Shown here: positions 34,262 to 45,939 of the stretch, piece after piece
Layout: every line of letters starts with the position of its first letter
Numbering within the stretch: the stretch's first letter is position 1
NCBI RefSeq assembly: GCF_020085105.1
Contig: NC_058046.1
Span: 24,680,675 to 24,744,674, forward strand
Source of the DNA: Siniperca chuatsi
Lineage: Eukaryota > Chordata > Actinopteri > Centrarchiformes > Sinipercidae
Direction: 5' to 3'
Length of the DNA: 64,000 bases
Notes under the pieces: generated by a model
Told to the model about the DNA's origin: nothing
What the model saw: the letters and a program-made list of their open reading frames with translations, nothing else
The model's database searches: none
Program-made: the position numbers and the translations under genes

Positions 34262-37200
34262 GAGCAACGTGATGTGTTAGTGTCCTGTAGGGCTTTCTTG
34301 CCACCATGTGTATGGGGCTGTAATGCAACGATACTATAATTTTACTTCCTCTGTGCAGAATTACTGGGAGCATAAATCCTTGAGATAAGCTTCCTCTCTG
34401 ATGGGTTGTGCTGCTGCTTTAACAAGATTGTTTTTCGAAAACAGTAACATATGACAGCGTCCATGTAAACATACTGTACTTTACAAATATTTTGAATATG
34501 ATCAGACCTGACAGATTATTAGCATCACAGAAAGAAAATAATTACAGGAAGGGTTTCTTAACCATACATCTCCTACTTCTGTATACATAGTTTTAAAGAG
34601 GCTTGTGTGGTATGAACACAAACAATAATATGGACAATAAAGCTGGAGTCTATAGTATTCAAGAACATTTAATTAGCTTGTCAGTACTGACTGATCTGAA
34701 GTCCCATCTGACTTTAGTTGGTGGTAGTTAATGTGACATCAACTGCTCAAAGTGTGAGAACATGTAGCTTGCTTACATGGCGGCTCTGGATAAGATTAGT
34801 TCAAAGATGAAGTCCACAACAAGCTTAATTTAGTTTATCTACAGTAAATATTATTTATTTTAAAAATTTGAGCATTTTCATAACGTTAACTTACCTCACA
34901 ACAAAGCACAAACCTTTTTGTCAAGAGACAAAAATGGTGTCTGCTTATATTGGATCGCATATAGCGCATTTTTCTTGATTGATTTAAACAAAACGAAGTC
35001 AAGAAGGAGCATGGCTCACGCTGATTAACATTATGTTCAGTATTTTTTTTTCCAAAACGTGACATTACAGCAGTTTGTAATAGTAAAAAGTAGACAGAGC
35101 TGAGGTATAACTGATGCTGTGACAGAGGAGCACTGCATACTGCAGTATTCACTATATTTAGCATGCTTAGCTGTTTTAAATGAGCATCTTTGTGTTATGT
35201 TAACGCTGCAGCTACTTAAGTAACCAAATGTCACAAGGCTGCATTAGTTAGTTTTTAAGAAATTAAAATGAAACCGTATTTTTTGACAAAAACATTATTA
35301 TTATTATTATTATTATTATTTTATTTTTATTTTTTTAAACCCACCTGATGTGTGGGTTGATGTTAGGCAAAAAGGATGAAACAGTGAAAGTGAGAGAAAT
35401 TGAAAGCACAGCTGAGACCTAATGTAATGTTTTTAAACTCTGACAGGATCAGATATATCATTTCATTTCACCCTCTGATGGAGAGGAGGGAAGTTTGTGT
35501 GTCATGTTTGTACATGAGCTAATCCACATTTCAAGTGCCTGCATGTGTGGGGGAGTGTGTAGCAACAGTTTGCAATAAAATGGACTGACTCAATTAAAGT
35601 AAAAGGTAATGTCCATCTACAAGAGTGTCATGTAGTGTATCAATGAGTATGTATGTGTACATCATAGTAGATGGAAAAGAGTTTGTTCACTGCACTCAAA
35701 TGAGCTCTGAGTCAGAGGTTTTCTCCCCTTCCCCCCACATCTCATCCCTCTCCTCTCTCATTTGTCTTTGCTCGCTGCATTGATGGCTTCCCTATTACCT
35801 CTGATTTGGCTTGTCTGGTTGTGAATACCTAATCATGCTGAAGATGCCACACTTTCCTTCCTTGAAGGCTTTATTCTTATCCCTCTCATCTCATCATTGG
35901 GGTGACTATTATTCCTTGCTGGGAAGAGGGAGATGTGCTACATACAGTTCATACAGAGATAAAAAAAAAAAAGCATGTGTGTGTTATGACCATCTTTGCT
36001 TACCCAGCCACACACACACACACACATCTGCGTGCATGCTTTGTTGAAAATGAAATATGAAGGGATTTCTTTATGCCCATAAGAGCAGACATATAAGTAT
36101 CTAAACACCTCAGACTGGCTTGTGTGGCTTCATTCAGAGATTTTAAAATGGACTTATTGCTTCGATATTGTTCACTAAGATGATCCTCAACTTCAGGCAC
36201 CTAACATGCCTTTTTGTTTCTTTTAAGACAGCGCTGAATATCTAGACACCAGTCGTCCTCATCAGACAAACCCTGCTGCTGCTTCAAAATAAGGTATGGC
36301 AAACATCCCTCTTCCTGTTGCCGACAGTGTACGGTTGTGTGTCTTTACCCGCATACTTGTGTGTAGCATTTTTGGTGTGTGTGAGCCCATTCTTTTCAAT
36401 CCGCACCAGTGGATGTACTGGGGGCTCCGCTGCCCTTGAGGTTGTTGTCAAGGACTTGGTCGGGGGTCCACAGCTGTTCTATGGAAAATGTACTGAATAA
36501 GTCGCTTAGTTGCTATGTTACAAGGGACCACGGCAACAGTACAGCGTCATCACTATCACAGGGAGTGTTTTTCAGAGGAAAAAACATCCTTCGAATTTTG
36601 AGTATGGCCTGCTGTGAGTTACTGTATGTGAAAATCAAAAGGACTGATAGTTGATATATTTGATTATGGATTAGTTATTAGCAGACCTAAATGATATGTC
36701 TTTGTAAGAAGGAAGTTTACTTCTTACTACTTTATGACGCTGATCATACTTGTTACGCTGAAAAGAATATTGGCCATCTAAACTCTGGGGAACTGTTGTA
36801 GTACATTGCCTCTTTCTCACTGTTAATCTCTATGTGGCCACTACTATTCTAAATACAACTGCACTACAAACCTTGTACAGAGAATATGAATATAGCCCTA
36901 GTTTTCAGATTTTTTTTTTTAACCAATTGGGATATAGCCTATTTGTTTTGCATTTGGTACTTTGAAGTGCTGTGCCTTGTGAGTGTGATTCATGGAATCG
37001 AGTGGGCAATGATTGCATCTTTTTACTTCTACATGAGTGCTCTTATGGGAATTGTGTAGTTAGTTCATGCATGTGGATGTGTGTTTGTTTGTTTGTGAAT
37101 GCTATAGCTGTTGACGTGTTTGTAGTATTAATCTTGTCAGTACCAAAGTCTACTGTCTTACTTATTTCATTTCTAAATTTCTTAAATTTTTGCCAAATAA

Positions 37201-38220
37201 ATTCACTGCTGTAGACATTTTGTTTTTGGTTTGGGAGTTTGTTCTGTAATTCAGGTACTTAAACAGCTTGTTTACAGTTGAAGAAAAAACTAAGTCAATC
37301 AGCACCTTTTGGGGTGGGACTAAAGTTAGAGATTTTGTCATGCAGTGTCAGATTGCGCAAGTTACAAAATGTTTGTTAAGTCTCTGTCTTAACTAATCTT
37401 ATTTTAGTTGCTGGGTGAGTGCTAACTCAAAGAGCTGATTGTACCTCTGTCTGTGTTTGTGCACCAAAGTCAACTGATGCACTACCCCCACCCCTCCTCT
37501 TCCTGAGGTGTCACTGACTGCAGAACCACAGGAACAGGCTTCAGGGAGGTTGTCTGAATTATATTCCTCTCTTTTCACTGTTGCCCTCTTTTTAATCTCC
37601 TCAAGCATATCCTCTCACACAAAGCTGGTATTCTCTCTCTTAACTCCTCATCGTGTCACACTTTTGCTCGCAAGGAGACAGTGGGTGGGCATCTACGGTC
37701 TTGTGGGCGCAAATGTATCTATAAGTATCTCTTTATCTTAACGCCCCAAACCGCCGCTTCCACCATGTGCCAGGATCCACCCCTCTCTCTGGCAAAACTT
37801 GTAAACATCTATTCATCTAAAATTATGCTAGTGGTAGAAAGCCCCCCCCAACTGTTTCTTATTTCATTGGGTCATGTGTAAGGATTAGTATGAAGAAAAA
37901 CATAAAATCGCCAAAACTTTTACCAGTGGTAATATGCATTAGTAGAGTGAGCAGCCATGACCTTCTTTAAACACTGTTCTAAATGTATTTGTGTAGATTT
38001 AAGGATATTTAAAGCTAATCTTGTAAATATATTTTGTAATGTATCTGCTGATATGAGCTTATCGCAGATACATCAGTATTGGTGTAAATGGCGGCCAATA
38101 AGTAAGGTGGAATTGTAAAACAGAAATACCAAAGAAATGTCTGTGGTAGTTTAGAAACAGTGATGCAGCGCTGCCACACCAGCAGGCTTAGATGGACAAA
38201 ACACAGTAGAGTACAGTAAA
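34262..38220. other. Intergenic DNA, no gene seen
   Basis: Contains (ATT)n at 35294-35331 and CA tracts near 36008-36026. A weak exon-like block at 36229-36292 (TTTTAAG acceptor, AAG|GTATGG donor) has one open frame that stops at its end, so I do not call it. No other structure recognised. Confidence 0.5.
35294..35331. repeat. (ATT)n microsatellite
   Basis: About nine ATT units followed by T-rich sequence. Confidence 0.9.
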
Positions 38221-38325
38221 GGATCGGATTTTGATCTGCTGTATTTTAGCCGATACAGATTCATCAAAAAATGCCTTGATCGGCCCTGATACCAATCCTT
38301 AGGACTGGCTCGGGCCATCGCTATT
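38220..38325. mobile_element. Fragment of a CGGATCGG/GATACC-type DNA transposon
   Basis: GGATCGGATTTTGATCTGC, GCCGATACAGATTCATC and TGATCGGCCCTGATACCAAT are the pseudo-palindromic motifs of a common fish hAT-type MITE. A similar fragment, GTGCACTGATGTC with AAGATCGGCTGATGC, lies at 39228-39310. Both are truncated. Confidence 0.45.
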
Positions 38326-38329
38326 TGTT

Positions 38330-39975
38330 TTTGTTTTCATCATTTAATTTAAGCAGTTGGATTTATGCTCTATGTAGAGTGCATTTTAGAGTAGCAAAAG
38401 CAGTAGTGTGTCAAGGACTCGCTGACATAAATTCACTTCCACAGTGGTGGTCTCTGTGTACCTAAGTCCTTTGTGATGCATTGTTTCTGCCACTTCTCAT
38501 TGTAGTGCCTGCAGTACGATCACATCTGTGTGATGTGGAGAGGCTTGTGGAGTGTTTATTTCTTTCAATATCCCTGCAGGAGTCTGCTTTTTAATAGTGC
38601 ATGAGCGGCTTCATAACTCTACCAAATTAACACTCTAGTGGTGTTTTTGAAATGTCTTTCATTCTACCTCGCTGTTTGCATTTTCAATTTCGCCGTCCTC
38701 TTCTAACACCACTGTTTTCTGTTTATCAATTTGTCGCCTTTTCTTCTTTCTCTCACTCCCTGTTTCTGTTTCTGTGGAAGTCATCTCAACCTCTCCCCTT
38801 CTATCACTATGCTGCCCACTTGGGAGCTGGAGTGCATTTGCTAGGATGTTTATGCATATCGCTGATAAATTGTTTGGCTTGATCTCGGAGAGCAGGCCTG
38901 CTATTAGAATGGTTTATCTGATTTGGTGTTGGGAAGCAAATTTGTCATTATTTTTATGTAATTAAAAAGGATTCCCATAGGTTGGCTTTTCATTTATACA
39001 GTGTTCCCAAAAGTCTAGGGCTGTTGAGTTGTAATTTGCTATCTTCTTTTACTTGTTTGGATTAAACATGCACCCATGCATTTTCACAGTAAATAAACTT
39101 TTATGATTTCGTCCTTTTTTCTTTTTTGTAACATTTAAGTGTCTTAATTGGGCTTCATTGTACATGTATACATGTTGGGTTTTCCTCACCAATTCAGCTA
39201 ATTCTATTAGGCTTCATTTTAGTGTAGAGGTGCACTGATGTCATTTTTTTCAGAAGTGGTCCGAGTACCAAAGATCGGCTGATGCTAATCACCAAAAATT
39301 ATATATTGGCACTTATACTGCTGACAATGACATGAATGTCAAAATAAAAAAAGTATTCTTATACTCATATGTCACACGTCTCATTACAATTTTAACCTTA
39401 GTTGTAGCTAAGATAGATAAGAGTAAAATAATTTAGATTTCTTTGCCCTCATTTATTGCTGGATAATAGAGCGGAACTCCACTAGTCTTACACCATAGCT
39501 ATTGTATCTAATTAATCAAAAACATTGTTAAACAGTTTTGCTTTTAGAATATAAGCACATGATCCAGTTGTTCTTTTGTTTACATTCTTTCACAGACAAT
39601 AATCCACCAAGGCATTATTTGCTGCTCTGACATGTTATCCTTTTGGGGACATTTTTGCTGTATTCCCATGACAGTCAGCTGCTCCACAGGGCTCTCAACT
39701 TTTTGTTTGTGTGTGTGCATGCTTCAGCGGATACTTGTGTGAGTGCACTAATGGGATTGCGCTAAGTGTCATGTCCAACCCCAAAGACTGTTTTTCGTCT
39801 CTGTTAGGTCGACGGTGGCTTTTTTCAGCCTAGTGTCTGCTTTTCTCTAATCTGTAGGGTGAAAGGTTAGTTTCCCAGCATTACAGAAACAGACCTAAAA
39901 AAATGTAGTAACTTAGCAAAAGTTGTTCCCTTCGAAGTTACAGAAATTCTTCCAGCATGGGGGTATAGTGCAGAA
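38330..39975. other. Intergenic DNA, no gene seen
   Basis: AT-rich; apart from the transposon-like fragment at 39228-39310 nothing is recognisable. Open frames lack domains. Confidence 0.5.
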
Positions 39976-39979
39976 AAGA

Positions 39980-39980
39980 C

Positions 39981-40017
<37 letters not shown>
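39980..40017. repeat. (AAT)n microsatellite
   Basis: About twelve AAT units. Confidence 0.95.
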
Positions 40018-40224
40018 TCTATATAAAACGGTATGTACTTCAAATCAACGTCAGTAGTTATAGAACTGAACATTATTTGAAATTGAGTCTGTCCATGCGG
40101 AAAAGGTCTCTCTGCGCCCAAGTGGGTGTGATATTATGCCATTTCATTTGGAAACCAGGCGTTTGTGTATTGGTATTAATGAACTGAATAGGCTTTGTCA
40201 TGGGAGTTTAACCAAACAGAACTT

Positions 40225-40965
40225 TTCTATTTTTATTTAACCTTTATTTAGACAGGTAATCTCATTAAGACACGGGGTCACATTCTCAGGAGAGACCTGG
40301 TCAAGACAACAGCAGCAGTACTACACAAAGTTACAAACAGACAGTACATTCAATACAGAGACAAAATAGAGCACAAATCATAAGTGCAAAAGTACCAAAG
40401 TGGTAGTCAGATTTTAAAAACTTTATAGTAACTGTAGAGTAAACCCCCACAGATGCGCTCTCCAGATTTCTTGAAAGTAGTTTAAAATCCCCTAGGGGAA
40501 TCATGCTGGACAGCTTCAGTTCCTGCTGTAGCATATTCCACTTTGAGGGGGCAGAGTAGGAGAAGGCCTTTTTTATCAAATTCTGAACGGACTGAGGGGA
40601 TTGAGAGAGTGATGAAGCCCTGGAAGCGTAGGCTATGGCAGCACTATTTACGTAACATGTAAGTGCATAAATAAGTGGGCAGCAGTCCAAGGATGGATTT
40701 ATAAATTAAGTTATACCAGTACAAAATTCTGTGCATGGATAATGATGTCCAGTTGACTAAAAAATGCAGAGTACAATGGTGTGTGAGGGGTTTACAACTG
40801 GTTATGAATCTCAGAGCTCCATGCTAGACAGCGTCCAACAGATGAAGAGAGTGAGCTGAGGCGTTCATTTACAAAACATCCCCATAGTCCAGGAGAGTCA
40901 ATAAAGTGGCAGCAACAAGCCGTTTCCTGGTATTAAAGGAAAAACAGGATTTGTTCCCCCCCCCA

Positions 40966-40998
<33 letters not shown>

Positions 40999-41275
40999 TT
41001 CAATTTCCTTAAAAGATGATCAATATGATATTTAAAAGAGAGGCTTCCATCAATTGTGATGCCTATGTATTTGTAGGTGGTCACAATCTCAATAGGGATA
41101 CCTTGTGCGGACATGATGCAGGGAAGAACAGCTGGCACCTTCTTTCTTTTTGTTAGAAAAGAACATGGCCTTGGTTTTGTCTACATTTAACACTAGTCTG
41201 AGGTCGAACAGGTGCGACTGAATAGTGTCAAATGCAGACTGCAGATGTTCAAAAGCGAGGGCAACAGTGCTTACA
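40225..41275 (-). pseudogene. Decayed LINE reverse transcriptase 3' end
   Basis: Read on the minus strand, 41138-41040 encodes VTTYKYIGITIDGSLSF followed by a HIDHLLRKL-like stretch, then NKSCFSFNTRKRLVAATLL and LLDYGDVL (about 40930-40870). This is the C-terminal reverse-transcriptase region of a fish non-LTR retrotransposon. Further on, KAFSYSAPSKWNMLQQELKL (about 40570-40510) is the usual end of that ORF. The strand ends with CTAAATAAAGGTTAAATAAA (40248-40229), a LINE-like 3' tail. Stops, frameshifts and an AAAT microsatellite (40973-40997) with a C-run break it, so it is inactive. Clade not certain. Confidence 0.8.
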
Positions 41276-41279
41276 AAAT

Positions 41280-42520
41280 GAAATGCACTTCATCCTATAT
41301 TGTCCTTAATTTCATGACTGCAGGATTATTTCATAGAATTTAAAAAAAGATTGGGATCACTTTTTAATAAAAAGACTGTCTGATGAACATTTTTGCATAG
41401 TTATTTGGACAAAAGACACTAAGAAAAATGTGTTATATAAGTAGTTTAGAATGATCTAAATAAGTCTATTCTGTTTACAGTAGTTGTAAAACATGTTGTA
41501 CTTTATTTGTTATTTATTTTTAGCAGAATGCATGTGTTATGCATATGAGACTAGTATAGCTAAACATAATATACACAGTCCATATGTCCAAATATCAAAC
41601 CATTTATCTGGACTGTGGACAGTGTCAGTCTGACTCTTGACTGCTCAAAGTTTTCATTTTAGAGTCTACCGTTGTTTGTGCATTAAAAAAAAACCATTGA
41701 TAATTCAGGCAAGTAAATATTGAAGTAGAGTAGTAGTTACTTGCAGAGCTAGAAGGCTTTTATTGTCAAGAAACTGCAGGCAAGTGATGTACACAGAAAT
41801 GTTGTGTAAGTTATCAAGCTACCAGTGGCTAACAGCTTCATTTAAAAACTGTCTAAATCTAGATTTGGACATTTGTCTTTGGATCAGTTTAAAACATTGC
41901 TTCATTACACCCTTGACAAAACATTACAAAGAAAGGAGGGTCCAAACACAGTGAAGCTCAAACCGTATCTGTTGATAATGAACAGTAAAAGCCAAGCTAG
42001 ATTGTATCTACCTCCAGGTCAACAGAATTATAGGGAGTCAGTCTAATACTAATATTCATTAGTGAGCAGAGCCTCCCAGAGGATCACAAGTGTAAATGAT
42101 AATCAATTTTTGAATGAAATTAATGTATGTTGCCAAATGCCAAAATGAAATTAGTCTGTTCACTGGTCTGTTGTAGGTTGAAGGCATTTAGCCATCAAAA
42201 AGGCTTCATTAGTTCCATGGATTGGTGCAGAGTCTCAAGCTTTTATACCTATGTAGGTTGTTCACAGTCCCTAAAGTCTGTTGCCTGTTTTGACAAACAC
42301 AGTAATGTTGTTTTTTGTACACATTTAGAGAAACTGGCCACATACGGGAATGGCAGTGTGATTCAATTTAGTGCTTTGTTTTGGTCAGTGTTTTGCTCTG
42401 GCATTTTCTTTTGTCTTAGTTTGGGTTTTAACAAAGGCTCTGTCAGGGTAAAAACAAATTTTAAATTTTTTAGGCTGCAGTATGAGTGAATAAATGAATT
42501 AGTTTGGAGAAGATTTTGAA
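41280..42520. other. Intergenic DNA, no gene seen
   Basis: AT-rich. The 120-codon frame at 42127-42489 shows no recognisable domain and may be chance. Confidence 0.5.
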
Positions 42521-42935
42521 TCATTATGAGTTCTGGTTAGTGACCGAAAGAATGAGATTGTGGATACAAGCAGCCGGATTGCGCATATTTTGCAGGATGT
42601 CTCTGCTCACCTTTTATGGGCATGTTAAAGAGCTCAGATATCCAGTAGGATCTTGGAGTAGAACCACTTCCGCTTCTTTGCATTGAAAGCAGCCAGTAAA
42701 GGCAGTTTGGGCATTGGCTCAGGATGCTTCCTGGACAGGTCCTTGTGGAGTTATTGTGGGCAGGACCAACTGGAACCAAACCGAGAACATGCTGGAGTGA
42801 TTACATATCATTTCTGGCCTGTGAACACCTCAGGATCTCTAAGGAATAGCTGGAGGAAGAGGCTCCATGACCAGGACCTGGATAAGCACGGAAAATGAAT
42901 GGGTAGATGGAGAGAGAGATAGATGGATGGAGGAG
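42520..42935 (+). pseudogene. Decayed LINE 3' end (RTE/BovB-like ORF2 terminus)
   Basis: The stretch from GAATGAGATTGTGGATACAA through GTAGAACCACTTCCGC, GCATTGAAAGCAGCC, GGATGCTTCCTGGACAGG, AACATGCTGGAGTGATTACA and GAATAGCTGGAGGAAGAGG to GGATAAGCACGGAAAATGAA with a (GATGGATG)-like tail follows the 3' end of an abundant fish LINE step by step. The intact version encodes an RLRWLGHLIRMPPGR-type C-terminus. Here stops and shifts break the frame. Clade is assigned from memory. Confidence 0.7.
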
Positions 42936-42939
42936 TCCA

Positions 42940-44256
42940 TTTGTACCAAAGCCAGTGCTGGCAGGTTCAGGATTCTTATCGTTGTCTTCTTTAGATGAGG
43001 AAGCACAGCAGAAACAAACAAAAAAGAACAAACAAGGCCATTAAATGTTTGTTTTTTTCTGTGTGCTTTTGTTTACCATAATTATGCTTTTTAGCAATTA
43101 TTTGTAGTAGCTTTACTTACTGTTTACATCAACATAGAAGGACAGTCTTGTTGGAGCGAAGTCAAAATCAGACAGGTGACAAATTAAAGGAAAAACCTGC
43201 TAAATGAGTGGACAAACATAACAAATGCAGATGCTTAAATGCAGGGCACAAGGGCACTAAATAGTTTAATAATTGAGAACATGACGTGAATCGTGTGCTA
43301 TGGCCTTCACAGTCAAAGTGTTGCACAGTCAAGTAATTTGAATCAAAATAGGTCACAAAACCCAGGAAAGCATGAGGAAAGCCATGGGGCTCCTCCAGGG
43401 GATAACGGATATTAAAACTATAGGACCATGGTAATATTTACTGCAGGGCTACTGAATTGGATTGCATTATACTGTAAGATGTTCCTTATAGTATAGTCCA
43501 CCCCCATGTATATCTGTCATCAAGAATTATTCCTTACAGTCTAATTCTGCTGTCTAAGGAGCACTGGAATACTGTCACAAAATGACTCTCCTGTCACACG
43601 TTTATTGCCGGTACAATATTCCTTTACAGCTGATATGGGCTTGTGCTGATTCATGGGGTACTAAAACGTCTGAATCAAATAAAGTCAGTGACGTAGTTCT
43701 GAATCATACAGCATATCCGAATCAAATTAAGCCACTGAAATAGTTTACATCATATTAACACCAATGTTTGTAACATTTAATCATCAGCTATGTCTCAATT
43801 TATGAATCATTACCTGCCTAGTAGCTCACACGTTGCAGGCATCTAACCATTAAGCTTGTTGTCACTTGATTTGACACAAACTAATTTTAAATGGGCCTTT
43901 TTCAGCCACTCAGTTTCTAAAAAATGATTACCATTCCAAATATAATATAAATATAATAGTCAAGTAATAACAGGAAAAAAGGAAATAAGATTGCTGTAAT
44001 GTCATTAATGCAACAGGGGGTCCTGCACAAGCATTGCTTTGCTAATGGGCATTGCAAGCGAAAAAGTTAAAAAGCAGTGGAGACAAGTTTTTTCCCCCCA
44101 TTGAACATACATACTAATTCGTCTGTAGCTTTGCCTTCATACTGTGTATGTCACATTAAACACTGATACATGTAATTTAATGGAAACTGGGCTTTTGTTA
44201 AAATTAGACTTCATTAGTGCTCTGGCAACAGTCCAGGTATCAAACTGCCAGAAAGA

Positions 44257-44258
<2 letters not shown>
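42940..44258. other. Intergenic DNA, no gene seen
   Basis: AT-rich, no recognisable repeat end or exon. Confidence 0.5.

Positions 44259-44259
<1 letters not shown>

Positions 44260-44320
<61 letters not shown>
44260..44320. repeat. (TC)n microsatellite
   Basis: Thirty uninterrupted CT units, a homopurine-homopyrimidine tract that can form triplex DNA. It directly adjoins the dispersed repeat that follows; the Arg-Glu and Ser-Leu repeat frames across it are artefacts. Confidence 0.95.
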
Positions 44321-44324
<4 letters not shown>

Positions 44325-44408
44325 CACTCACACACATGTTTGTCTTTCTATACTTGTGAAGACCCTCATTGACATAATGCATTCCCTAGCCTCTAACCCT
44401 AACCTTAA

Positions 44409-45342
44409 AGAGTCTGCGCTGTACACTTAATCACATAGATTCTTGTTGGTATACGATGTTAATAAAGGTTTTTTTTTTGTGTAAAATGGCTTTTCTGCTC
44501 AAAATTTGCTTGTATGTGTCTGCTCGGTTTCGAAAGTTTGGTTCAGCTGAATTGTCCAGCCCCTCTCTAACTGTGACAAAATAGGCAAGACTCTGAGGTC
44601 TATTACGTGTGCAGACCCTTCTGACTGTGGTAACAGCTGCGCGCCAAATATAAAAAGCGGAACACTGACTCACCGTAGCCTGGTGGCTGGCTGCAGTATA
44701 TGTCATAAACCTCACCCCCTCCACGTAAATTTTTTTTTTTTCGAAAGATGGTTTCTGTCATTTTAGGTAGTTCTTGTCACGCTGATGTATGTTCAAGTGT
44801 TAATTTTTCTGATAAGTTTGGTACTAATTAGTTATTTGATGCTATAAAAAGGGGGTCTCACGTCATGATTGACAGCTGAGGCTGGCTCGCGATTGAGTCG
44901 GCCGGGTGTATGGGCGGGACCTCGATACCGTGGCTCCAACCCGATCACTACTGCGCGACTCTAGCGCCAAGTGACGTCACCAGTGCAAGATGGCAGCTGC
45001 TGTATCCGAGTAATTTTGGCTTCATTTTTGTACAGTGGGAGGAAGTGGGGACGTGTCGTCCATCTTTATATACAGTCTATGGTACTAACACTCCCCCACA
45101 GACACACACAGAGGGGAGCCTCTTGTAGTAGAGCTGCTAGTCGAGCTACAACTCAGGTACCCACACAATAAACATACTTCTAGTGACTGTTAAAGCTGTC
45201 TGGCAGTAGCTTCTCATGGCTGTTGTAATGTAGCTGTCCCCTGTGTCCCCCGACCCTATAGTTGTTGCTCTCTCACTCTGTTGCATTTTTTTAATATGCT
45301 GGGAGGGACGGTTCTAGCAGAATTTGAGTGTGTAGTTACCCT
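44409..45342. mobile_element. TTAA-flanked insertion inside the dispersed repeat
   Basis: TTAA at 44405-44408 and 45343-45346 flank the insert exactly where the host repeat is broken. The right terminus read inward is AGGGTAACTACACACTC; the left is AGAGTCTGCGCTGTACAC, so the inverted termini match only at the outermost bases. No transposase frame is seen. It itself contains a further element at 44828-45080. Confidence 0.6.
44828..45080 (-). mobile_element. Third-level nested element with ATAGACTGTATATAAAG end
   Basis: The sequence GGTACTAA occurs at 44820-44827 and at 45081-45088, fitting an 8-bp target duplication of a hAT-type transposon. On the minus strand the element begins ATAGACTGTATATAAAGATG, matching the terminus at 33722, and continues with GACGTCACTTGGCGC and CAGCTGTCAATCATGACGT to a GCATCAAATAACTAA end. 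No coding capacity. Confidence 0.65.
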
Positions 45343-45909
45343 TTAACCATCACAATAAAATGCCTAACCCCAACCTAAACCTTATTTTAACCATAACCTT
45401 AAAACCAAGTCTTAACCTTCAAACAGTCCTTTGAAGTAGTGAAGACCAGCCAAAATGGCCCTTACAATGCAGAAATGTCCTCACCGATTTAAAACTGAAA
45501 ATGGTTCTCACAAAGATAGCAATGCGAGCTCAAACACACAACACTTAACTTACACCCCTCAAGAACTAACTTGAACAGTAGCATTAGTGAGAGTGATGAA
45601 CACATTGAGGTTTTAAACAGGGTTCTGATGTTGTCCCTCATACACTGAGTGTGCTGAAGAGGCAGAAAAGCAGTGTGCTCGCTGTAGAAAATCCTCCAGT
45701 AAGATATAGTTTTTCCAATTACTTGCTGTTGTCTTTTCTTTCTCACTCTCTTTTCCCCTTGTACTGCGGTGATTAAATTGGTTGAGAAATGTAATATCAG
45801 AAGTTTTAGTTAATTTGATTCTTTTGAGACAGAGGCTGCAGGCTAAAACTACTTTCTTTCAAATAGTAAATTGATGATTGTTTTTGTCGTTTTTCATCCC
45901 AATCATTTA

Positions 45910-45935
45910 TTTTTTTTTTTTTTTTTTTTTTTTTT
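45910..45935. repeat. Poly(T) tract
   Basis: About 26 consecutive T. It may be the reversed poly(A) tail of a retroposed fragment to its right (45936-46030), but the latter is not recognisable. Confidence 0.9.
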
Positions 45936-45939
45936 ACAT

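Larger units (their letters stand above)
44321..45540 (+). repeat. Dispersed CTAACCCTAACC repeat, host of nested insertions
   Basis: Left part 44321-44408: CACTCACACACATG, CTTGTGAAGACCCTCATTG, ACATAATGCATTCCC and CTAACCCTAACCTTAA. Right part 45343-45540: TTAACCATCACAATAAAATG, AAACCAAGTCTTAACC, AATGTCCTCACC and a CACACA end. The two parts join into one copy of the family also seen at 8050-8630 and, reversed, at 23260-24125. A 934-bp element splits it at TTAA. Confidence 0.7.

Noticed and set aside
36229..36292. Coding exon between TTTTAAG and GTATGG
   Set aside because: Two frames contain stops and the third stops at the end; no domain; chance splice-like sites are common.
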